Below are positions 8,930 to 17,430 of a stretch of DNA of 64,000 nucleotides, piece by piece (position 1 is the stretch's first letter; each line of letters starts with the position of its first letter). The notes beneath the pieces are model-generated. The model made no database searches, was not told where the DNA came from, and saw only the letters and a list, made by a program, of their open reading frames with translations. This stretch comes from an uncultured Bacteroidales bacterium (GTDB lineage Bacteria > Bacteroidota > Bacteroidia > Bacteroidales > WCHB1-69), in assembly GCA_900315245.1 (NCBI GenBank), contig OMYJ01000001.1, forward strand, positions 1 through 64,000, read 5' to 3'. Both the position numbers and the translations under genes were made by a program.

Positions 8930-9715
8930 CTATTCGTAGTAGTCGAACCGCAAATGCTTCACCGAAATACCCTTGTTTTGCAACTCTTGCAGCGACTGGA
9001 TGCCGATTTTCAGGTGCGTAAGTGCAAAATTCTCCGTCACTTTCTTGTCCGATTGTTCTGTTTTAATGCCTTCCGGAAGCATTGGCTGGTCTGAGACCAT
9101 CAACAACGCACCTGTGGGAATGCGGTTGTAGAAGCCGACGGAGAAGAGCGTTGCCGTCTCCATATCCACAGCCGTGGCACGAATGCTGCGCAGATAGTCC
9201 TTGAACTTCTCGTCATGCTCCCACACGCGACGGTTGGTTGTATAGACGGTTCCTGTCCAATACTCTAACCCATAGCTACTTACAGTAGCTGAAATGGCTT
9301 TCTCCAAGTTAAAAGCGGGCAGCGCGGGAACTTCTTCCGGGAAATAGTCGCGGGAAGTACCTTCACCACGTATGCCAGCTATGGGCAACAACATAGCACC
9401 CAGCCCGATATAGGATTTCAGACTGCCGCATTTGCCGAGAAACAACACAGCCTTGGGCTTCACCGCTGTCAGCAAGTCCATGATGGTAGCCGCATTCGCA
9501 CTGCCCATCATGAAGTTGATGATGGTGATATTATCGCTCGTGGCACACTGCATCGATTTTTCCATCCCATAGACTTTGGAACCGGTCAGTTCGGCGAAAT
9601 TGTTCACGTATGACTGGAAATTCGTCAGTAAGATATATTGTCCGAATTTTTCCAGCGGCATCCCTGTGTAGCGCGGGAGCCAATTTTTCACGATGTCATC
9701 TTTGGATTTTAACAT
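8930..9715 (-). CDS. amn: AMP nucleosidase (short Bacteroidetes form)
   Basis: This enzyme cleaves AMP to adenine and ribose 5-phosphate. The 261-residue protein matches the phosphorylase/nucleosidase fold. VLFLGKCGSLK and AVDMETATLFSVGF hold the base- and ribose-binding residues, and VSDQP is typical of the family. It lacks the large N-terminal regulatory domain of the E. coli enzyme. A heptamer array lies between it and aroB on the same strand. Confidence 0.85.
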   Translation of the reverse strand: MLKSKDDIVKNWLPRYTGMPLEKFGQYILLTNFQSYVNNFAELTGSKVYGMEKSMQCATSDNITIINFMMGSANAATIMDLLTAVKPKAVLFLGKCGSLKSYIGLGAMLLPIAGIRGEGTSRDYFPEEVPALPAFNLEKAISATVSSYGLEYWTGTVYTTNRRVWEHDEKFKDYLRSIRATAVDMETATLFSVGFYNRIPTGALLMVSDQPMLPEGIKTEQSDKKVTENFALTHLKIGIQSLQELQNKGISVKHLRFDYYE

Positions 9716-9721
9716 TTTATA

Positions 9722-9752
9722 AAGGTTATAGGTTATGGGTTATAGGTTATTG
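9722..9752. repeat. Heptamer array (unit GGTTATA) covering the aroB stop codon
   Basis: About four degenerate 7-base units (GGTTATA, GGTTATG, GGTTATA, GGTTATT) in register. The aroB stop codon at 9740-9742 and its last residues are encoded inside the array. Confidence 0.7.
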
Positions 9753-10747
9753 AGAGTTGAGTCAAGGATTTGGTGATTATACGTGGCATGGCCAATATGG
9801 TCAAGGAGAGTGAAATTGATTTCCGTATGTTGATTTTTTTTGTCATTTTGCATATAATTAATCAACTTTGGCTTGAGTTCTTTTGTAATCGGCATGATCT
9901 CAAAGTGTTTAGTCAGAAAACCTGAGATTTTTTGCCATTCGTCCTGGGGAAGATGACCAAGTTGCGCGGAGAGAAGGCTTTCGTAGTAGAGGCCTTGCGC
10001 CACAGCAATGCCATGTTTTATAGGTTCGCCGATTTCAGCACAATAGCTTTCCATGGCATGACCTATTGTATGTCCGAAATTCAAAATATGCCGGAAACCG
10101 TGGTCTTCAGGGTCTTTACTTACTACTTTTTGCTTAAATTCAATGCAAAAATCAACATATTCCTGTTTGATTTCAGGGAACCGTTCCGTTTTTGACAATT
10201 CCCGGAAAAGTTCTTCAGAACCGATGAGCGCATATTTCACCATCTCGCCGAAACCGCTGAGAAGTTCTTCGTCTGGGAGGGTTTTCAGCAAAGAAACATC
10301 TGCAGGCAACTGAATATCAGGAAAATAAAAAGTTCCAACAACATTTTTCAAATGATGGAGATTGACACCCGTCTTGCCACCAATAGCAGCATCAATCATA
10401 GACAACAGCGTAGTAGGACAATTGGCGAAACGGATGCCACGCTTGTAAGTGGAAGCCACAAAACCTCCAAGATCAGAAACCATTCCACCTCCGAAATTCA
10501 GAAGAAAAACGTTTCTATCATAATGTTTGTCTGCAAAATAATTCCAAACTGAAATGGCCGTTTCGATAGATTTGGAGTTTTCGCCTGCGGGCAACACTAT
10601 TTTGTCCAAGGAAACAATTTCTGACAGCTCAGAAAAGTAATCGGAATAATACTTCTCCACATTCTCATCAGTCAAAACCACCGCTTTTCGGATGTTTTGC
10701 TGCCGAAAATGTTCAGAAAGCTGCCGTATAATGTTTGTTTTTGTCAT
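9740..10747 (-). CDS. aroB: 3-dehydroquinate synthase AroB
   Basis: This enzyme converts DAHP to 3-dehydroquinate in the shikimate pathway, using NAD and a metal ion. Supporting motifs are GGGMVSDLGGFVASTYKRG, CPTTLLSMIDAAIGGKTGVN and NFGHTIGHAMES, which carry NAD, substrate and metal ligands. The ATG at 10747 overlaps the folB stop by one base, indicating translational coupling; an upstream in-frame ATG would extend it into folB. The last four residues come from a heptamer array. It has 335 residues, close to the family length. Confidence 0.93.
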   Translation of the reverse strand: MTKTNIIRQLSEHFRQQNIRKAVVLTDENVEKYYSDYFSELSEIVSLDKIVLPAGENSKSIETAISVWNYFADKHYDRNVFLLNFGGGMVSDLGGFVASTYKRGIRFANCPTTLLSMIDAAIGGKTGVNLHHLKNVVGTFYFPDIQLPADVSLLKTLPDEELLSGFGEMVKYALIGSEELFRELSKTERFPEIKQEYVDFCIEFKQKVVSKDPEDHGFRHILNFGHTIGHAMESYCAEIGEPIKHGIAVAQGLYYESLLSAQLGHLPQDEWQKISGFLTKHFEIMPITKELKPKLINYMQNDKKNQHTEINFTLLDHIGHATYNHQILDSTLNNL

Positions 10748-11103
10748 CACCCCTCCATTTGCACCGCCACATATTCGGTTTTCCCATCCAATGGCGGATT
10801 CAGTTTGCACAATTTCACGGTAACCATACTTACTTGAGGAAAATCATGCTTGATATTGCGAATGATATGGTCTGCGACCGTCTCAATGAGATGTCTCGGC
10901 ACGCCCATCACCCGCTGAATGGTCTTGTAAACCATCTGGTAATTCACGGACTTCTCCACATCATCGGTTGCAACGGCCGCTTCCGCATCATACGTAAGCG
11001 TCACATCCACAATAAAATGCGTACCAATCTGCTGTTCTTCCTCAAAACAGCCGTGATAAGCATAAAACTGCATTCCCTTCAAAAAAATCATCGTATTCTT
11101 CAT
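10747..11103 (-). CDS. folB: Dihydroneopterin aldolase FolB
   Basis: This 118-residue enzyme of folate synthesis cleaves dihydroneopterin to 6-hydroxymethyl-dihydropterin. FLKGMQFYAYHGCFEEE at the N-terminus is the family signature, with the expected His and Glu, and the length is normal. It overlaps aroB by one base and lies downstream of the lptG-like gene, separated from it by a short repeat array. Confidence 0.92.
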   Translation of the reverse strand: MKNTMIFLKGMQFYAYHGCFEEEQQIGTHFIVDVTLTYDAEAAVATDDVEKSVNYQMVYKTIQRVMGVPRHLIETVADHIIRNIKHDFPQVSMVTVKLCKLNPPLDGKTEYVAVQMEG

Positions 11104-11109
11104 ATTCTA

Positions 11110-11159
11110 TTTTATCATTAACCCTCTAACCTTCTAACCTCATAACCTCATAACCCTCA
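11110..11159. repeat. Octamer array (unit AACCTCAT) covering the lptG-like stop codon
   Basis: About six degenerate 8-base units (AACCCTCT, AACCTTCT, AACCTCAT twice, AACCCTCA). The stop codon of the lptG-like gene (11157-11159) is inside. It differs from most arrays in the window by having an 8-base period. Confidence 0.65.
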
Positions 11160-12293
11160 CTTCGGTGTCAGCCGCAGCATCACAATCGTGATTATCAAGA
11201 AGATGATATTCGGAAACCACGTGCCCAGCACAGGAGGGAGACCACCGGAGACGGAGAAGACTGTAGAAACCTGTTGGAGGAATATGAACGAAAAAGCCAA
11301 CCCCATCCCAATAAAGACATGGACTCCAACTCCGCGTGTGGATTTCCGACAAGACACACTCACTCCCAACAGCGTCATGATCAAGATTCCCAACGGATTA
11401 GCAAGGCGTTTGTGCTGTTCTATCTGATAGTTAGCCAGCAGCGATGACCCTCTCAACTTCTCCTCTCTTATAAACTGTCGTAATTCTCTGTAAGACATTG
11501 TTTCGCTGACAAATGCATCCTGATATAGGTTCCTCGGCAAAATATTCAGCGCCGTATCGAATTCCGCCCCTTGTGTGATAATTTCCTCTTTGTCAGGGGT
11601 GATTTCGCGACGGGTGAAACGATGCAGCTGCCACATTTTTTTCTCTTCACTATAATCAACAGTCTGCGCCGAAATTTTCAGTCGAATGGCATTGTTGTCG
11701 AACTCTTCGTAGGTGAAATTATACCCCATCTCTTCCATTTTATCCCATCGTTCCACAAAAACATAGCTGTTTTTGGAATTCTTAATATGCAAATAAGTTG
11801 CTGCAATACTTTTTCTACCAAAATACTGATACTTGAAATCATTCAGCTTGCCATTCGTTTTAGGGACAACAAAATTGGCCAGAACCAAAGAAACCAGCAT
11901 AATGATGACTGCGCCCGTGATGTAGGGAACCAACATCCTATTAAAACTGATGCCGTTATCAAAAATGGAGATGATTTCGTTGCGGGAAGAGAGTTTGGAG
12001 GTAAACCATATCACACTGATGAACGTGAACAAAGGAATGAAAAGATTGATGAAATAGGGAACAAAGTTAAAATAGTAACCGACAATCACTTCCTTGGCGG
12101 AAATGTTGTGGCTCATAAACCGCTGAATGTTCTCCGACACATCAAACACAATCACGATGGTCATAAGCAGTGTAATGGCAAACACCACTGTGCCCAACAT
12201 CTTCCGAAGCAGATAACCGTCAATAATTTTCCAGCCGATCTTCTCCCGAACACGCTCGTTGAATTCCTTTATGCGGCCAAACCCATTCATCAT
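11157..12293 (-). CDS. LptF/LptG (YjgP/YjgQ) family LPS export permease
   Basis: This 378-residue protein has membrane segments near residues 32-52, 70-92, 118-136 and three more in the last 110 residues, around a beta-rich periplasmic domain. LptF and LptG form the permease that pulls lipopolysaccharide from the inner membrane and pass it, with LptB and LptC, to the Lpt bridge. The N-terminal IIDGYLLRKMLGTVVFAI resembles LptG-type starts. I cannot tell F from G. It is followed by folB and aroB on the same strand. Confidence 0.85.
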   Translation of the reverse strand: MMNGFGRIKEFNERVREKIGWKIIDGYLLRKMLGTVVFAITLLMTIVIVFDVSENIQRFMSHNISAKEVIVGYYFNFVPYFINLFIPLFTFISVIWFTSKLSSRNEIISIFDNGISFNRMLVPYITGAVIIMLVSLVLANFVVPKTNGKLNDFKYQYFGRKSIAATYLHIKNSKNSYVFVERWDKMEEMGYNFTYEEFDNNAIRLKISAQTVDYSEEKKMWQLHRFTRREITPDKEEIITQGAEFDTALNILPRNLYQDAFVSETMSYRELRQFIREEKLRGSSLLANYQIEQHKRLANPLGILIMTLLGVSVSCRKSTRGVGVHVFIGMGLAFSFIFLQQVSTVFSVSGGLPPVLGTWFPNIIFLIITIVMLRLTPK

Positions 12294-12382
12294 TAACCAT
12301 TAACCATTAATAACCATTAACCATTAACCATCAACCATCAACCACTAACCATCAATAACCAATAACCAATAACCAATAACCA
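12294..12382. repeat. Heptamer array (units CCATTAA / ATAACCA) filling the lptG-S9 gap
   Basis: About twelve degenerate 7-base units. They begin as CCATTAA, change to CCATCAA and CCACTAA, and end as ATAACCA. The array takes up the whole gap between the S9 peptidase stop and the lptG-like start. Confidence 0.75.
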
Positions 12383-14464
12383 TTATTTCAGCCACTGATC
12401 CAGCCACCTGAAGAACTCTCTTTGCCACAGCATGGAATTTTGCGGCTTCGACACAAAATGACATTCTTCAGGGAAATAGAGGAACCGACTCGGTATGCCC
12501 TGCATCTGCGCGGCGTCGAAAGCCTGCATACCCTCGGTGTAAGGGATGCGGAAATCTTTGCCGCCGTGGATAACCAGAATCGGAGTATCCCAATTGCCCA
12601 CGAACTTATGGGGCGAGAAGCTGTAGCTCTTCGGCACCGGTTTTTGCCAGTACGCTCCCTCGATGTCGTGGTTGGCGAAGAAAAGTTCCTCGGTGGTGCC
12701 ATACCAGCTTTCAAGGTTGAACATGCCGCAGTGTGCGATGAAAGCCTTGAACCGCTTCTGGTGGTGACCGGCGAGCCAATAGACGCTGAATCCGCCGTAA
12801 CTGGCTCCTACACAGCCCAACCGGTCAGCATCCACGTATGGCTCTTTCGCCACATCGTCGATGGCGGCGAGGTAATCCTTCATGTTCTGCCCGCCATAGT
12901 CGCCACTGATCTGGTCGTTCCACTCGTGACCGAAACCGGGTAGTCCGCGGCGGTTCGGTGCCACGATGATGTAGTCGTGCGCTGCCATCATCTGGAAGTT
13001 CCAACGGTAGGAGAAGAACTGGCTCACAGCTGATTGCGGGCCGCCCTGACAGTAGAGCAGGGCGGGGTATTTCTTCGTGGAGTCAAAGTTCGGGGGCAGG
13101 ATCACCCACACGAGCATCTGTTTTCCGTCGGTGGTCTTCACCCAGCGTTTCACAGACTTGGCTGGCGTGATTTTGTCCAAAACGTCCTTGTTGATGAAAC
13201 TCAGCTGTTTCACCGATTTGTCTCTTAATTGCACAGCGTAAATCTCTGACGGACAGGCATGTGTGGTTCTTGTCACAATCAGCTGGTTGCCGTCCACCTG
13301 CACGGAGTTGTAATCGTAGTCGCCATCCGTAAGTTGCTCAATGGCACGACTTTCCACATCAAGCTTATAGACCTGGTGGGTAGCTTCTTTACAGCTGATG
13401 AAATAGACGGACTTGCTGTCCTCACTCCAAGCGAATCCTGTGGCGTCCTGGTCGAAGTCGGTACTGTAGTCTTCCACCGTGGTCGTCTCGAAATCATAAA
13501 TCATCAGACTGTGCTTTTCAGATTCAAAGCCATCGGTTTTCATGTTCCACCACACCATTTTCTTGCCATCGGGGGAAATGACGGGATCCATGTCATAGCC
13601 CTTATTAGGCTCTGTCAGGTTCACGGTGGTCTTTGTATTCAGATCGTAAAAGTAGATATCGGTGTTGGTGCTCTCGGCAAATGCCTTGCCTGTCAGCTTT
13701 TTGCAGCAATAGACAAGCTTGTCGCCGTCGGGAAGCCAGGCCACTTCCTCCATGCCGCCAAACGGTGGGTTCGGGCAGTGGAATTTCTGACCTTCCAACA
13801 AATCAACCTCGTTTTCCATCGACGGGTAGTCAGCTACGAAGAGGTGGCTGTAGGAGCCGTCGGCCCAGTAGTTCCAGTGGCGGTACATCAGATCGTCATA
13901 GATCATAGCATCGGCATCGGGCAGGTCGGGGTAGCGTTCTTCGATAGTCTGCTCTAACTGCACGTTGCGGAAGTAGCAAATGTGCTTCATGTCGGGTGCA
14001 TAGCCGAAACCGTTGATGTCGCCGTCTATGTTGCTGATTGCCTTGGCGTTCGAGCCGTCAGGGTCGGCCTCCCAGATCTGCATTCCTTTGTCGTTGGCGC
14101 GGAGGAAGGCGATTTTCTTGCCATCGGGCCGCCACGCAGGCTGCATCTCGCTCTCCTCTGTCACGGTGATGCGGGTGGGTTCGCCACCGGTGACGGGCAT
14201 CGTGTAAAGCTCCGTGTTGCCCTTGTTGACACGATAGTCATAATAGGTCACCGTGTAGAGCAGCGTCTGCCCGTCTGGCGACACCTGCACATCGCCCAGC
14301 CGTCCGAGATACCAGAGGATTTTCTCGTCCATCACGCCCTTTGAGAAGTCAGGCGTCTCACGGCTTTCTTTGTCAATAACCGCCGTGTTTTTCTCGTTCT
14401 TCGCTTGTTTACAACCACTTACCATTATCATAATCAATGATAAACCGAAAAGGACTTTCTTCAT
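12383..14464 (-). CDS. S9 family prolyl oligopeptidase-like lipoprotein
   Basis: This 693-residue protein has a lipobox signal peptide (IMVSGC), an N-terminal seven-bladed beta-propeller region with WD/TolB-like repeats (SPDGQTLLY, RPDGKKIAF, SPDGKKMVW) and a C-terminal alpha/beta hydrolase. The catalytic Ser is in GASYGG, Asp in GGKDFRIP and His in EECHFV. Such enzymes (dipeptidyl aminopeptidase 5 or acylaminoacyl peptidase type) release dipeptides or blocked residues from oligopeptides. With the S46 enzyme at 35497 it suggests use of peptides as nutrients. The start at 14464 is chosen because a -7 box lies at 14507-14514; a longer reading would start upstream of that box. Confidence 0.9.
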   Translation of the reverse strand: MKKVLFGLSLIMIMVSGCKQAKNEKNTAVIDKESRETPDFSKGVMDEKILWYLGRLGDVQVSPDGQTLLYTVTYYDYRVNKGNTELYTMPVTGGEPTRITVTEESEMQPAWRPDGKKIAFLRANDKGMQIWEADPDGSNAKAISNIDGDINGFGYAPDMKHICYFRNVQLEQTIEERYPDLPDADAMIYDDLMYRHWNYWADGSYSHLFVADYPSMENEVDLLEGQKFHCPNPPFGGMEEVAWLPDGDKLVYCCKKLTGKAFAESTNTDIYFYDLNTKTTVNLTEPNKGYDMDPVISPDGKKMVWWNMKTDGFESEKHSLMIYDFETTTVEDYSTDFDQDATGFAWSEDSKSVYFISCKEATHQVYKLDVESRAIEQLTDGDYDYNSVQVDGNQLIVTRTTHACPSEIYAVQLRDKSVKQLSFINKDVLDKITPAKSVKRWVKTTDGKQMLVWVILPPNFDSTKKYPALLYCQGGPQSAVSQFFSYRWNFQMMAAHDYIIVAPNRRGLPGFGHEWNDQISGDYGGQNMKDYLAAIDDVAKEPYVDADRLGCVGASYGGFSVYWLAGHHQKRFKAFIAHCGMFNLESWYGTTEELFFANHDIEGAYWQKPVPKSYSFSPHKFVGNWDTPILVIHGGKDFRIPYTEGMQAFDAAQMQGIPSRFLYFPEECHFVSKPQNSMLWQREFFRWLDQWLK

Positions 14465-14506
14465 TCTATTATTTATGCTTGTTTGACAATTCCGACAAAC
14501 GGAGGG

Positions 14507-14514
14507 CAAAGATA
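14507..14514 (-). promoter_or_regulatory. -7 promoter box for the S9 peptidase
   Basis: On the minus strand this reads TATCTTTG, 42 bases upstream of the peptidase ATG. It lies between the S9 gene and the stop of the acyltransferase gene. Confidence 0.6.
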
Positions 14515-14526
14515 CACTTTTTTGGG

Positions 14527-15204
14527 TTATGAATGGTGTTCCCAGCGGACATCCCGCTTGAGGACGGCGGGCGGGTTGCCACCGATCACCTGGTCTTCGC
14601 CTTCGAAAGCACTCTTCAGCAGGGTGCCGGCCGCCACCACCGTGTTATCGGGCACCTCAGCACCCTTCAACAACACGCATTTGCAGCCAATCCAGACATG
14701 GTTGCCCACCACAATGGGACGGTTAGGGTTCAGCCGATTACCCGCCTTATCGTATAGCGGATGTTCATCGGTGTCCATCACGAGGATGTCCCAGCCCAAC
14801 AGGCAGTCATTACCGAAAGTGATGCTGTCGGCGCAGACAATCGTGCTCTCCGCCGTCATATTGAAGTTCTCACCGAAACTCAGATTGCCGCGCACCGAGA
14901 GTTTCGAGCCATGACCAATGCCGGCCTTGCCATGGAATGTCACCTTCCCGCTCACCTGCCAGATGCCACGGGAACGCTTGCGGTCGTAGTGCCCCACATC
15001 ACCGAACCCGATCTTCACCATCGCCGTCTCCACCCTTTCCGGCAACATGACCTCGCCGTGCAGTTCCCGCAAATAGGTGCGGCGCGACACGAAAACCGGC
15101 AGTTTCAACGCCGTTTTCAGTGGAAAATAGTGCAAGTTGAAGCGCAACGTCTTCGGCAACGAGCAGAGAACATTCCAAAAATCGGATACGGTCATAACAA
15201 TCAA
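14527..15204 (-). CDS. Left-handed beta-helix (hexapeptide) acyltransferase
   Basis: This 225-residue protein has hexapeptide-repeat sequence from about residue 80 to 205 and the segment GNHVWIGCKCVLLKGAEVPDNTVV, cited here by residues 170-193, that is typical of maltose/galactoside O-acetyltransferase-like enzymes. The acceptor is not evident; a surface glycan sugar is the usual role. An alternative start codon lies three codons downstream. It has its own -7 box at 15216-15223. Confidence 0.8.
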   Translation of the reverse strand: MIVMTVSDFWNVLCSLPKTLRFNLHYFPLKTALKLPVFVSRRTYLRELHGEVMLPERVETAMVKIGFGDVGHYDRKRSRGIWQVSGKVTFHGKAGIGHGSKLSVRGNLSFGENFNMTAESTIVCADSITFGNDCLLGWDILVMDTDEHPLYDKAGNRLNPNRPIVVGNHVWIGCKCVLLKGAEVPDNTVVAAGTLLKSAFEGEDQVIGGNPPAVLKRDVRWEHHS

Positions 15205-15215
15205 GTTTTAACTTG

Positions 15216-15290
15216 CAAAAGTACACTTTTTACTTTTACAACAGCCAAAGGCTAAAAGCCAACAGCCAAAAGCTAAAATTACTATCTTTG
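15216..15290. promoter_or_regulatory. Divergent -7 boxes flanking a heptamer array
   Basis: The minus strand carries TACTTTTG at 15216-15223 for the acyltransferase; the plus strand carries TATCTTTG at 15283-15290 for the radical SAM gene. Between them, at 15239-15280, lie about six 7-base units of the forms GCTAAAA, GCCAACA and GCCAAAA. Confidence 0.6.
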
Positions 15291-15313
15291 CCGCCCGAAA
15301 AACCCCATCCGCA

Positions 15314-16210
15314 ATGATGATATTCTACTTAGGCAGCTGGTATTTCCAGACGAAATTCCTGAAACGGCGCAAACCACTGCAGACGGTGCTGTTCATCACC
15401 AACCGGTGCAACCTGTCGTGCTCGCACTGCAGTGTCTATGACCACGAACACCCGACCGACAAAAGCTACGAGCAGATCCGTGAGGAGCTGCAGTATTCTT
15501 ACGATTTAGGCTCCCGCTTCGTTGATTTCGAGGGTGGCGAACCGACCCTTTGGCGCGACGGTGACCGACGGCTCAACGACCTCATCGACCTCGCGCACAA
15601 AATCGGCTTCTTCACCACCACGGTGACCACCAACGCACAGCAACCCTTCGCCGGACTGAAGGCCAACTCGATATGGGTCAGCATGGACGGCATTCACGAA
15701 TTTCATGATGCCGTACGCGGGCAAGGCACCTTCGACAAACTGGTGAAAAACGTTGACAGTTGCGGACATAAAGCCTTGAGTGCCAACATGGTGATTGATG
15801 CCAACAACTACGTCAACGTGATGGACACGCTACAGTTCGTGAAAGAGCATCCCACTTTCAAGAGCATCGCCTTCAATTTCTACACACCGGCTTTTTTCAA
15901 GGACGAGGATCCGTTGATTCTGGATTGGAGCAAGCGTATCGAATTGATTGACAAGTTAATAGAACAGAAAAAGAAACGAATGCCTATCATGAATTCCGTT
16001 TCCGGATTGAAACGGATGAAAGACTTGTCGTTCGAGAAGGCCTGTTGGATGTGCAACTACATTTTACCCGACGGCACGCGCCTGCCCGAGTGCGTGGGCA
16101 AGAGTGCGGGCATCTGCGACCAATGCGGGTTCTGCATGGCCGGCGAGATGCGCTCCGTCATGGACTTCCGGCCGGATACATTGCTCGCAGGCTTGAATCT
16201 TCGTGGATAG
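15314..16210 (+). CDS. Radical SAM protein with C-terminal cysteine cluster
   Basis: This 298-residue protein has the radical SAM iron-sulfur motif CNLSCSHC near residue 35, then VDFEGGEPTLW and a TIM-barrel-like core. The last 60 residues hold six cysteines (CWMC, CVG, CDQCGFC) that could bind a second cluster, as in SPASM-like domains. A hydrophobic N-terminus (MMIFYLGSWYF) suggests membrane contact. I do not recognise a specific reaction, and no peptide substrate gene is visible nearby. It is preceded by a -7 box and followed by a repeat array and lplA. Confidence 0.8.
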   Translation: MMIFYLGSWYFQTKFLKRRKPLQTVLFITNRCNLSCSHCSVYDHEHPTDKSYEQIREELQYSYDLGSRFVDFEGGEPTLWRDGDRRLNDLIDLAHKIGFFTTTVTTNAQQPFAGLKANSIWVSMDGIHEFHDAVRGQGTFDKLVKNVDSCGHKALSANMVIDANNYVNVMDTLQFVKEHPTFKSIAFNFYTPAFFKDEDPLILDWSKRIELIDKLIEQKKKRMPIMNSVSGLKRMKDLSFEKACWMCNYILPDGTRLPECVGKSAGICDQCGFCMAGEMRSVMDFRPDTLLAGLNLRG

Positions 16211-16284
16211 TCATAGTCACAGTTTATAGTCATAGTCATAGTTATAGTTATAGTCATAGTTTATAGTCACAGTTTATAGTCACA
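16205..16284. repeat. Short tandem repeats (ATAGTC/ATAGTT) between radical SAM gene and lplA
   Basis: A run of degenerate 6- to 7-base units (AGTCAT, AGTTAT, AGTTTAT, AGTCACA) fills the whole gap. The radical SAM stop is at its left end, and the lplA GTG start is formed at its right end. Confidence 0.7.
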
Positions 16285-17280
16285 GTGGAACATATCCGAT
16301 ACATCACCCTCGACACCACCTCCCCCTACCACAACCTCGCAGTAGAGGAGTATCTGCTACAGCAGACCACGGACAATGTGTTCATGTTGTGGCAGAACGA
16401 CAACACCATTGTCATCGGCCGGCACCAGAACACGGCTGCGGAAGTCAACCAGGAATACGTTGACAGCCATCATGTTAACGTAGTTCGGCGATTGACTGGC
16501 GGCGGTGCGGTCTTCCATGATACCGGCAACCTCAACTTCACCTTCATCCAGAATGTGGAGCCCGGGAAGAAGGAAATCGACTTTCTGAGATACCTGCAAC
16601 CCATTGTGGATGCGCTGCAGTCATTGGGCGTTCCGGCCTCTTTCTCTGGTCGCAACGATTTGGTAATCAACGGACAGAAGATTTCCGGCAACGCCATGAC
16701 CTTCTTCGGGAACCGTGTGTTAGAACACGGCACGCTGCTGTTCTCCTCGCAGATGTCGGATTTGGCCAATGCCCTGAAAGTGGATCCCGACAAATTCATC
16801 GACAAGGCGGTGAAATCCGTGCGCAGCCGCGTCACCAACATCTCCGACCATCTCCCCCACCCCATGACCGTATTGGAGTTTAAGGACTATCTGATGGAAT
16901 TCATCATGAAAGACAACCATCTCTCTGGAATTCAAAATCTTACTAAAGAAGAAGAGTCCATTGTCAACCGGTTGATGGAGGAGAAATACCAAACCTGGGA
17001 ATGGAACTACGGCAAGTCTCCGGAGTATTCAATGAACAAGAAAATCCGCACCAAAGGCGGCACCGTGCAGGTGATTGCTGATGTCAGCGAAGGTCTCATC
17101 CGCGACCTCCACTTCTACGGTGACTTTTTTGCCGGGAAAGACCCGCAAGAACTGACCAACCAGCTTCTGGGTGTCCGCCTCGACAAACCATCCATCTCCA
17201 ATGCCCTTGCCGACATCAACATCAACGACTACTTCCACGATGTCACCCTCGAAGATATTGTTAACCTTCTAACCCTTTGA
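16285..17280 (+). CDS. lplA: Lipoate-protein ligase A
   Basis: This enzyme attaches free lipoate, via lipoyl-AMP, to lipoyl domains. The motifs RRLTGGGAVFHDTGNLNF and NGQKISGNA (Lys132 is the expected catalytic lysine) and the C-terminal accessory domain are present. It has 331 residues. The start is the GTG at 16285: an in-frame stop lies 21 bases upstream, and the next ATG would remove a conserved beta-strand. The GTG sits at the edge of a repeat array, so unit changes there could affect translation. Confidence 0.92.
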   Translation: MEHIRYITLDTTSPYHNLAVEEYLLQQTTDNVFMLWQNDNTIVIGRHQNTAAEVNQEYVDSHHVNVVRRLTGGGAVFHDTGNLNFTFIQNVEPGKKEIDFLRYLQPIVDALQSLGVPASFSGRNDLVINGQKISGNAMTFFGNRVLEHGTLLFSSQMSDLANALKVDPDKFIDKAVKSVRSRVTNISDHLPHPMTVLEFKDYLMEFIMKDNHLSGIQNLTKEEESIVNRLMEEKYQTWEWNYGKSPEYSMNKKIRTKGGTVQVIADVSEGLIRDLHFYGDFFAGKDPQELTNQLLGVRLDKPSISNALADININDYFHDVTLEDIVNLLTL

Positions 17281-17290
17281 TGATTTATGT

Positions 17291-17350
17291 CGGGTGTATG
17301 TAATTCTTGCCGGGCGTATGCGATTCTTGCCGGGCGTATGCGATACGCCC
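17291..17350. repeat. Three 20-base tandem repeats ending in a GGGCGTAT palindrome
   Basis: Three consecutive 20-base units start at 17291, 17311 and 17331 and share CGGGCGTATGCGATTC-type sequence. The third ends in the palindrome GGGCGTAT-GCG-ATACGCCC (17332-17350). Such GC-rich palindromic units look like interspersed repeats rather than gene parts. Confidence 0.65.
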
Positions 17351-17354
17351 CTAC

Positions 17355-17430
17355 TAACCATTAACCTTTAACAATTAACCTCTAACCAATAACCCTCAAT
17401 AACCAATAACCTATAACCAATAACCATTAA
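17355..17430. repeat. Heptamer-like array (unit TAACCAT/AATAACC) upstream of gph
   Basis: About ten degenerate 7-base units, beginning CTAACCATTAACC and ending ATAACCAATAACC, run directly up to the gph start codon. Confidence 0.65.

Noticed and set aside
14533-15255. Plus-strand frames opposite the hexapeptide acyltransferase
   Set aside because: They are antisense shadows; the minus strand has clear hexapeptide repeats and a promoter box.
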